Shown here piece after piece: positions 43,168 through 51,900 of a stretch of 64,000 bases of DNA (within the stretch, counting starts at the first letter, position 1; each line of letters begins with the position of its first letter). The notes below the pieces were generated by a model that made no database searches, was not told the origin of the DNA, and saw nothing but the letters and a program-made list of their open reading frames with translations. A program made the position numbers and the translations under genes. Source of the DNA: Ruminococcaceae bacterium OttesenSCG-928-A16 (GTDB lineage: Bacteria; Bacillota; Clostridia; Oscillospirales; Ruminococcaceae); contig JAJDJP010000001.1 of the NCBI GenBank assembly GCA_030267215.1, positions 1 through 64,000 of the forward strand, read 5' to 3'.

Positions 43168-43836
43168 TTAAAAACTTAAAAACGAAAGCAGGTAGCCCAG
43201 GGTGCCGGTCATCATTAAAATACCAACAAGTATTAAAAAGATACCCGAAACAATGTTGATAACCCGATAATGCCGCTTAATAAAATTAAAAGCGGTGGTT
43301 AGTTTTTCTATTAAAACAGCGCTAACTAAAAACGGAATACCCAACCCAAGCGAGTAGCAAAGCAGCATAACAATGCCCAGCCAAACCGAGCCCTGCTGCG
43401 AAGCCAGCATAAGGGCAGAGCCAAGAAAAGCACCAACGCAGGGCGTCCACCCTACCGAGAACACCATGCCAAACAAAACCGAAGAAAAAAAGCCGTTTTG
43501 CTTGGTGTTGCCACCGGTGCCCGCCCCGCCCCGAAACAAGTTAAACTTAAATACACCCAAAAAATTTAAACCAAACACAATTACAATAAGCCCGGTAACA
43601 ATGTTAACCGCAACCGAATATTGCCGCAGCAGGGTGCCCAGCGTGCCGGCAAAAGCGCCAAGGGCTGTAAACACAATGGTAAACCCCAGCACAAACCCCA
43701 AAGCGTTTTTAAATGTTTGCTTTTTGTTTGTGTGGTTACCTGCTGCAAAGTAAGAAATATAAATCGGAATCATGGGTAGCAGGCAGGGGGATATAAAGGT
43801 GGTAATTCCCTCTAAAAAAACAATTAGGTATTGCAA
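43168..43836 (-). CDS. ccdA: CcdA/DsbD-type membrane thiol transporter
   Basis: 222 residues, six helices. Carries electrons from cytosolic thioredoxin to the outside. Conserved Cys in the first helix (ISPCLLPMIPIYISY) and in the fourth (GWTPCVGAFLGSA), matching the CcdA pair. It lies 82 bases upstream of the TlpA-like gene in one operon, so the two form a redox relay from cytosolic thioredoxin. Confidence 0.92.
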   Translation of the reverse strand: MQYLIVFLEGITTFISPCLLPMIPIYISYFAAGNHTNKKQTFKNALGFVLGFTIVFTALGAFAGTLGTLLRQYSVAVNIVTGLIVIVFGLNFLGVFKFNLFRGGAGTGGNTKQNGFFSSVLFGMVFSVGWTPCVGAFLGSALMLASQQGSVWLGIVMLLCYSLGLGIPFLVSAVLIEKLTTAFNFIKRHYRVINIVSGIFLILVGILMMTGTLGYLLSFLSF

Positions 43837-44240
43837 GGCAGGCTCCTTTCAAAAGTAAGAATATTTACTATACTTAATTATACAGCAAAAACGGTTTTTA
43901 TTATAGATGTGTGGGTGGCAAGTTTGCGCAAACACAGGTAAAGTTGCTTATTTTGCCTATTTTGCAAAATAAATTGCAGGCTGGCGTTCATAAAAAGTAA
44001 AATTATCAAAATACACATAAAAACCATAATAGTAATAAAAATATATAGTTTATATTGTTTAAAATGCCACTATTTGGTGGTTTTAGCGCTTTGTTTATGA
44101 TATAAAAGTAGATAGTACGAAAAATTTTTTACAAAAAAGCGGCGGGTTTGGTTTGGGGCGGTGTCCATAATATATAGAGACACTTTTTAAGGGGGCCATA
44201 TGTACCGTAAACTTGCTGCTAAAAACTGGGGGATATAGTT
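43837..44240. other. AT-rich intergenic region before the sigma factor gene
   Basis: A 404-base AT-rich gap with no gene I can support. GTGTC (44161-44165) and GACAC (44179-44183) form a small inverted repeat around TATATA about 60 bases before the sigma gene, the only candidate control element. Confidence 0.4.
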
Positions 44241-45854
44241 GTGAGGACAAAGTTAGAAGAAATGGTAGTAAAGGCACAAGGCGGAAGCCAAGAGGCTTTT
44301 TTAGAGTTGTGCAAATTAAAAGGCAACCAGGTGCTGTATGTTTGCGTTAAAATGATGGGCAACCAGCACGATGGCGAAGATGCCGCCCAAGAAGTTTTTG
44401 TTAAAATGCAAAAAAATATTACCAAGCTAAAAGAGCCCGCAGCCTTTACGGTTTGGTTAAATAAAATAATTATGAACGCATGCCTAAACCTAAAGCGGGC
44501 TGCCCTTAGGGAGGGAGGAAACCTACCGTTGGATAGCCATATCGATTTTTTGGAAGAAGAGCGGGAAGAGTTTCTGCCTAGCGAATATGTAGAAGACAAA
44601 GCTAAGCGCGAGCAACTGCTGCAGGTAATAGGGCAGCTTTCTCCCAAATACCGCCGCATTATTTTAATGTTTTATTACGAGGGGCTTTCTCAAAAAGAAA
44701 TTGCCGATGTGCTGGAAACCACCGAAAACGCGGTAGAACATGCCCTGCGCCGTGCCCGTGCCAATATAAAAAAGCAACTAGAACTAGATACCGACGAAAA
44801 AGCGCTGGGGCTTGCCCTGCCGGGTTTTGTGCCGGTGCTTACCAAGGCCATGCAGTACGAGGCCGAAACAATTGCAAACAACACCATAGTGGGCGCATTG
44901 CTGCCGGTTGCCAGCACGGCCGCCATTAGCGGTGCTACCAGCCAAACGGTGTTTAAAATAATGATAACCGTTTTATTAACCGGTGTGTTAGGCGCGGGCG
45001 TTGTTGCCACGGTTTTAACCAGTGCGGGCAGCCCGCCCCCTTCTATCTTGCTTCCAATATCTTCTTCTGCCACTGCTGGCAGTTTGTCCGTCCCCCAGCG
45101 GGTAAACTCTTGGCTGGTGGCAGAAGAAGATTTGGATATAAATGAACCAGAAAATACCCAACCCGTAAGCATGCCCATGCCCTTGCCAACCCCAAGCAAC
45201 CCGCCCGATATCCCTGCCACCTCTGCCCCGGCAGAATGGCAAACATACACCGGTAGGGTGCTGCTGCAAAAAAACAGTGGCGAGGTTATTGAGTATAGCG
45301 GAAGTTTTATGCAGGGCGTTGCGGTGCAGCTGCAAACAGCAACAGGCACCGTTTTAGGCCAGGCAGTAACCAACACAATGGGCGAATATACCCTGCAAGT
45401 AACCGGGGTAGAACAACAGCAAGAATACTTTTTGCAACTGGTACTGCCCAACCAAATGGGCTATGCCTTTGCACCGGGCACACCTGCCGGGCGCTTGCCG
45501 GTAACAATAGCAAGCACCGCCGGGTACTCCCTGCCATCCCTTGCCATTACCGATAACACCCCGCCCGCTGTTAACATACGGTTTTATAACCAAAACGGCC
45601 AGCGCAGCGCGGTTAACCCGGCCTCTGCTACCCTGCAATGGGCCGATATAAGCGAAACCACCCTGTTTTGGCAAATACTAAACGCCACCACCGGCGAAGA
45701 AATTGCCACCGGCAGCACCCTGCAAATTACCACACCCCTGCAAACTTTGGTAGAAGAAGCCCGGCAAGGCACCTACACTTTGCAAATTACCGCCACCGAT
45801 GCCGCCGGCAACCAAACCACCGCCCAGCAGTTGTTTTACATTAACCAGCAATAA
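44241..45854 (+). CDS. Membrane-tethered ECF sigma factor with extracytoplasmic domains
   Basis: 537 residues, GTG start. Sigma region 2 occupies about 15-87 (HDGEDAAQEVFVKMQKNI and the -10 recognition helix), region 4 about 125-180 (QLSPKYRRIILMFYYEGLSQKEIADVLE then a helix-turn-helix), both intact. A membrane helix follows at 238-262 and then an outside part: a Pro/Ser linker, a beta domain at about 335-437 with YTGRVLLQ and GQAVTNTMGEYTLQVTGV resembling carboxypeptidase-regulatory or SpaA-like folds, and an Ig-like domain at 440-535 ending TYTLQITATDAAGNQTT. A sigma factor fused to its sensor and anchored in the membrane; the surface protein follows 100 bases later. Confidence 0.82.
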   Translation: MRTKLEEMVVKAQGGSQEAFLELCKLKGNQVLYVCVKMMGNQHDGEDAAQEVFVKMQKNITKLKEPAAFTVWLNKIIMNACLNLKRAALREGGNLPLDSHIDFLEEEREEFLPSEYVEDKAKREQLLQVIGQLSPKYRRIILMFYYEGLSQKEIADVLETTENAVEHALRRARANIKKQLELDTDEKALGLALPGFVPVLTKAMQYEAETIANNTIVGALLPVASTAAISGATSQTVFKIMITVLLTGVLGAGVVATVLTSAGSPPPSILLPISSSATAGSLSVPQRVNSWLVAEEDLDINEPENTQPVSMPMPLPTPSNPPDIPATSAPAEWQTYTGRVLLQKNSGEVIEYSGSFMQGVAVQLQTATGTVLGQAVTNTMGEYTLQVTGVEQQQEYFLQLVLPNQMGYAFAPGTPAGRLPVTIASTAGYSLPSLAITDNTPPAVNIRFYNQNGQRSAVNPASATLQWADISETTLFWQILNATTGEEIATGSTLQITTPLQTLVEEARQGTYTLQITATDAAGNQTTAQQLFYINQQ

Positions 45855-45954
45855 AGCACCGGGTGTTTTCCCTTGTCCTTCCTCCCTAAACTAGTGCTAA
45901 GTGCCTATTTAGGGGTTCATATAAAATAAGCAAAAACTTTAAAAAGGGGAATAG
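45855..45954 (+). promoter_or_regulatory. Spacer between sigma factor and surface protein
   Basis: About 100 bases with no terminator; a TATAAA-like stretch at 45920 and AAAGGGG before ATG 45955. Read-through from the sigma gene is possible, and the spacer may also hold the promoter that this sigma factor uses. Confidence 0.4.
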
Positions 45955-48900
45955 ATGATGAAAAAAACCGGAACCAAATTAAGAAAAGTATTGCTGGGTG
46001 TTTCTGGCGTAGCCCTTGCAGTGCTGTTGCTGTTGGGCGGCACCTTAGGTGCTTTTGCCCAGGCAGAAGAAATTGCCAGCAGCGTGGCTGCCCAAAGCGC
46101 CGCCCCGCTGCCAGAAAGCATGGAAGAAACCACCCCGGGAGAAGAAATTTTAGCGGAGCAAGAAAGTTTAACCGAAGAACCTGTGGCAGAGGAACCCCCT
46201 GCCACAGATGATACTGATGTGGAGGGCGAGCCAGCCGAGGGCGGAGAGCCGGCCGATGTACAAGCCACGGCCGAGCTAATTGCCCCCCTTAGTGCCACCA
46301 GCCCAGAGGGTGATAGCCTAACCGTAAGCATAGCCCCCGATGGCGCCACCGATTACGTGGACGTGGACACCCTGGCCGATGGCCTTGTTAACTGGAGCGT
46401 GACCGACACCAGTGTACAAAACAAAACCAAAACCCTTAAAATTAATGCCGAGTTTGCAGGCCCGGGCACCGAAAAAACCCGTACCCTAAGCGTAAATATT
46501 CCCGATGGATACATCATTACCAGCTTTACAGCAAAAAGTGACAGCGACATGCACGGGCTCATAAACTCCGGCATGGTTAGTGAGATGGAGGCTGTCACCA
46601 GCAGTGTTGAACTTACTGCGCCCGATGGTACCAGCGCCTACACCGGCCGTGGTACTGCTGCCAGTTACCAAAATGCCACAGGCAACTACACAAATGTACC
46701 CTATAGCCTAAAGGGCGGCCAAATTACCTATACCTTTAACAGTGGTGCCCAAAATGTAGAAATATATATTACCCTATTGCCCGATTCTCTCCTATATAAC
46801 ATGCAAAGTGATGCTAAGGTGGTAAATGGCCTTACCGCTGCCGACGTGGCAGCGGCCACCAATGGTGTACCCCAGGCTTTTCCACCTGTGGTGGTAAGCA
46901 TGGTTTCGGGTGCAGAAACACTGGAATCTTCGTTTAAAGCACAAATTAGCGTAAAAAATTCTCCAACATTAAGAGTTAGCCGCCTCTCAAATAAGGTAGT
47001 ACCTACCGACACCGGCTACACCACCACCAATGAAGCAGGTACTGTAATTTTTTTCTGGTATTCCCCATCAAGCCAAAACTTCTTGGCCAACGAGATTGTT
47101 CTTCGCATACCCTACCCAGAAGGGGTGAAATTTGTTGATGCACTTCCATACAGTACTTCAAACAGATATACTAACACTATTGTAAATGATGAAGTGAACC
47201 GTGTGGTTACTATTACTTATCAAAACCTGTGCACCATGTATTCGTTGGGGGTATACCCCCAGTTCCAGCTAAGCGAAGATTTTTATATGGACGCTAATGA
47301 ACTAGCCGCCGCCATTGCCGGCGATACCGGCGAGCAGTATGTAGTGCGAGATGGCGTGGTGACCGATGAGTTAAAGAAGAGCACCGCCACCTTTGTAAAG
47401 CCCGAAATGTTTGTTAAAAGCTACGGCAGCACACAATATATCTACCTGCTGGGAAGCGATGAATTTACCATCACGGTAGAGCGCCCCGAGGTAAAACTGA
47501 ATATAAGCACCCATACCGACCCCCGGTACGATTGGTATGCCGCCGGCCAAACCGAATACATTGGCCAACTGGGCGAAGTGCTGCTGGGCAACGATGGCAT
47601 GGCCGACAGCGGCCCGCAGGTGTTAAAAACCGAATTTTCGGACGGCATCGAGGTATACAGCTACCGCCTGCCGGCTTTGTCGGGGGCTGATGTGACCGAT
47701 ATTACGGTGGTTACCAACCGGCGCACCCTTACCAAAGCAGATACATCCCACCTGGCAGACAGAACCGTAACAGGTGCGGATAGGACCCCGGCCAACACCC
47801 TAATTAGTGGAGCTAGTTTTTTGCAGGAAGGGGAGTACATTCTTTCTGTAGAAGCAGCTGTAAGCATATATAAAGCCAATGGCGCAAGCTATACAAACAA
47901 TGACGCACATACAAACCATAGTGGCATCTTTTACGGCAAAATAGTAAATGGCACCGGCGGCACAGCCACCAGCACCCTAACCGATATAGCCAGCGGCGCT
48001 GTGGTAAGTGGGGTGGTTACAGTGCAGGCCACGGCCACTTTAAACGCCTATATGCGAGGTGCTACAACCATCAATAAAAGCGTGTTAAACCCTGGCCAGC
48101 GCCTGACGGTACAAAACAACGCCGATGTTATGGGCATATATGGATCGTCGGTAGCCCATGCTGGCCACCGAACCAGCAATGCCATTTTTAACCCCACCTT
48201 GATGTTACGCGAGGTAGAGGGGTATAGCATCGATGTAACCTCGGTTAAACTTTCATATGATGAAGCAGGTACCCAAACCATCCCCACCCCGGCTTACACC
48301 TACAACAACGGGGTGTACTACTTTGCAGTAAACGATGACGGCGCTGGTAACCCGGTGGTTATCAACTACGAGCGTAACGGCTATATCGACCATAATCGCC
48401 TGTATGTAACCTACGATTTAGTAGTAGATGTGACCAACCCCGGCACCTCGGTCAATCAGAATCTTTCGGATTTTGTGGCCTGGGACGTTGCCCCGGTAGC
48501 AGCAATCGCATATGGCGAAAGTGGTGTTGTTAACGATGTACACAACATGGCCGGTAAAGGCACTGATTATCGCATTGTTACCAGCACAGCCGCCTCTTTT
48601 AGCGTAGTACCGTTAAAAGAACTAAAGGTAACCCTTGGCATACGTACCAAAAATAGTGGCAGCAGCTATTTCTACTACAATGGCACTGCTGGCAGCATTG
48701 CGCCTATTCAGCCGCCCGAAACCGGCAAAAATGCCGAGGTTTCGCTGACGTATGAAAACACCAGCGACAGCGCCTATGAAGAAGCCGATATTTACTTTGC
48801 CATACCCAAACAAGGGTATACCTGGGCCCACTATTTTAACAACAAAGAGCTGCAAGCCGGTGTAGAAACCGAAGACAATGTACCCTTTGAGTGGACGGCC

Positions 48901-51900
48901 CACCTGGCGGGCGCCGTTACCATGGAAGGCTTTACCACCCATTACCTGCTGGGCGATGGTACTTTTGCTGGCAACGCCAGCACCTACGCCGCCAGCGGCA
49001 ACGATGTAAACTGGCTGCCGGTAAGCGGCACCTGGACTTTAAGCCCCACCGCCGCCCAACTAAAAGATGTGGTGATGGTAAAATTTGTGCGCAACGCCGG
49101 CAACTCCATTGCCAAAGGCGCCAGCGGCAACATCACCTTTGAGCTAGAGATGAACACCGCCGCCGCCAATGGCGATATAAACTACTGGCGCGCGCTTAGC
49201 ATGGCCCGTGTAGACAGCAGCGATGGCGCCCGTGTGTGGGGCCAAAGCAGCGTGCTAGCCGCCGAAGTAGTGGCCGGCCGCTTGCAAGGGCAGGCCTTTG
49301 CCGATACCCTGCTGGACGGCCTGTATAAAACCGCCGATGGCGATGCCGCCTACACCGATGCCAGCAAGCTGGAGTTTATGCTAACCGAAGACAGCGGCGC
49401 CATGGTGCCCATGGCTTTGGCCTTGCAGGCAGACGGCAGCTTTAAACCGCTGAACGAAGACGACAGTGATATGCTGCTAAAGGTGGGTAACTACACCCTA
49501 AGCGTAACCAACAAAGATACCGCCAACCTGCACTTCTCGGTGCAGGGCACCAGCACGGCTGTAACCAATGGCGCCGATGGCACCGCCACCGTAACCCAGT
49601 GGGCCAGCGATGTTACCGGCAGCACCAGTGCGGCCAGCCTAACCTACAAGTTTAGCCTGCCCAACAACGGCAGCAACTACAAGTTTGTGGGCATAGGCCT
49701 AAACGTTGGCAAAACCCCCGGCTTTACCTTTGCCGATAACACCGCCAGCACCGAGGCCGAAACTGCCGGCGCCACCATTAGTGGTGGCCCCGAAAGCCTG
49801 TTTACCGGCGAGCCGGTAGGCAGCGAGCCCACCGTAACCGCCCCCGAAGGCCATACCTTTGGCGAGTGGGAAATTTGGGTAGACGGCGAGCTGGTAGACA
49901 CCGTAGCCCCCGGCGATTTGGCCAGCTATGTGGTGCCGGCAGGCGATGTGGAAATTAAGGCCGCCTTTGCCGAAATTGATTTTACCGCCGATGGCTTTAC
50001 CATAAGCAAAGACGATTTGGCCGCCTTAACCGATGAAGAATACATCGAAAAAGCTGGTGCCACCGCCACCAAAACCGTGGGCGATGGCCCTGCTACCAGT
50101 TTGGATATTGCGGTAGACAGCGACGCTGTAGAGGAAGCGGCTGGCACCTACCCGGTAGAATATACCGCCGGTGGGCGCACCATTACGGTGCCGGTAACCG
50201 TAACCGATGCCGACCACGTTACGGCCGACAATACCAAGCAAGAAGCGATCCAAGCCAACGATTTTGGGCTGGATAGCGATGAAGTAGCCGGCTTAACCCC
50301 CGACGATTACATTGCCAAAGCCGGTGCCAGCGCTTGGAGCTGGAACGATGAATTTGTAAACACCCCCATCACCGACATTAGCGTGAACAGTGACGCTGTG
50401 CTGGAAACGGCCGGTACCTATCCGGTAATCTTCAGCACACCCGATGGCACCAGCGTAACGGTGTACGTAACCGTAACCGATGGCGACAACGGAACTGTAG
50501 ACCCTGAAAAGAAAGAGGCCATTCAGGCCGATGACCTGGCCCTAACCGCCGAAGAACTGGCCGACATGGACGACAGCAAGTACTACGACGCTGCCGGTGT
50601 AGAAGCTTGGACTTGGGACGACGAGGGTAATACCACGCCTATCCCCAAAGAGGATATTGCGGTGGATAGCACCGCCGTGGAGGAAGCCCCCGGCACCTAC
50701 CCGGTAAGCTTTACCACGCCAAACGGCACCACCGTAACCAGCGCGGTTACCATTACCGATGGCGACAATGCCACCGTGGATACCGACAAGCAGGAGGCCA
50801 TTCAGGCCAACAACTTCGAGGTAAAATCGGACGAAGTGGCTGGCTTAACCCCCGCAGATTACATTGCCAAAGCCGAAGCGACTGCCTGGAGCTGGAACGA
50901 TGAATTTGTGAACACCCCCATCACCGACATTAGCGTAAATAGCGATGCGGTGCTGGAAACTCCGGGTACCTATCCGGTAATCTTTACCACCCCAAATGGC
51001 ACCAGTGTAACGGTGTTTGTGGTGGTAACCGATGCCAGCGACGTGACGGTGGACCCTGAAAAACAGGAAGCCATTGAAGCCAATGATTTTGGCTTAACCG
51101 CCGATGAAGTGGCCGGCTTAACCCCCGACGATTATATTGCCAAAGCCGACGCTAAAGCCTGGAGCTGGGACGATGAATTTGTGAACACCCCCATCACCGA
51201 TATTAGCGTGAACAGTGACGCCGTAGAGGAAACGGCCGGTACCTATCCGGTAATTTTTACTACGCCAGAGGGCACCAGTGTAACGGTGTATGCCACCGTA
51301 ACCGATGGCGACAACGGCACCGTAAACCCAGACAAGAAAGAGGCCATTCAGGCCGATGACCTGACCCTAACCCCCGAAGAACTGGCCGACATGGACGACA
51401 GCAAGTACTACGACGCTGCCGGCGTAGAAGCTTGGACTTGGGACGAAAACGGCAATACCACGCCTATCCCCAAAGAGGATATTGTGGTGGATAGCACCGC
51501 CGTAGAAGAAGCCCCCGGCACCTACCCGGTAACCTTTACCACGCCAAACGGCACCACCGTAACCAGCTATGTAACGGTGCAAACGGGCGATGCAATAACG
51601 GTAGACCCAGAGAATGGCGAAGCGATACAGGCCAGCAACTTTACGGTTAAGGTGTACCAGGTAGAGGGCTTGGATATGGCAGCCTATATTGCCAATGCCT
51701 ATGCCACCGCTTGGGTAACCGATGGAACCAATACCCCGGTAGAGATTACCGCCGTAGATTTTAGCCTGGTAAAAGCCGAGGCCGGCAGCTACCCTGTAAC
51801 CTTTAGCACCGCAGCGGGTACCAGCGTAAGCATTATGGTTACGGTGGTGGATAACACCCTAACCTTGGTAACCTTTAACGGCAACGGTGCCGATGTGCAG

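Noticed and set aside
44690..45451. Minus-strand frame of 253 codons
   Set aside because: Antisense to the sigma factor gene; Ser/Val-rich product without a start signal.
49972..51861. CRISPR-like or tandem DNA repeat array
   Set aside because: Repeats are in frame, 273-279 bases long and fully coding, so they are protein repeats.
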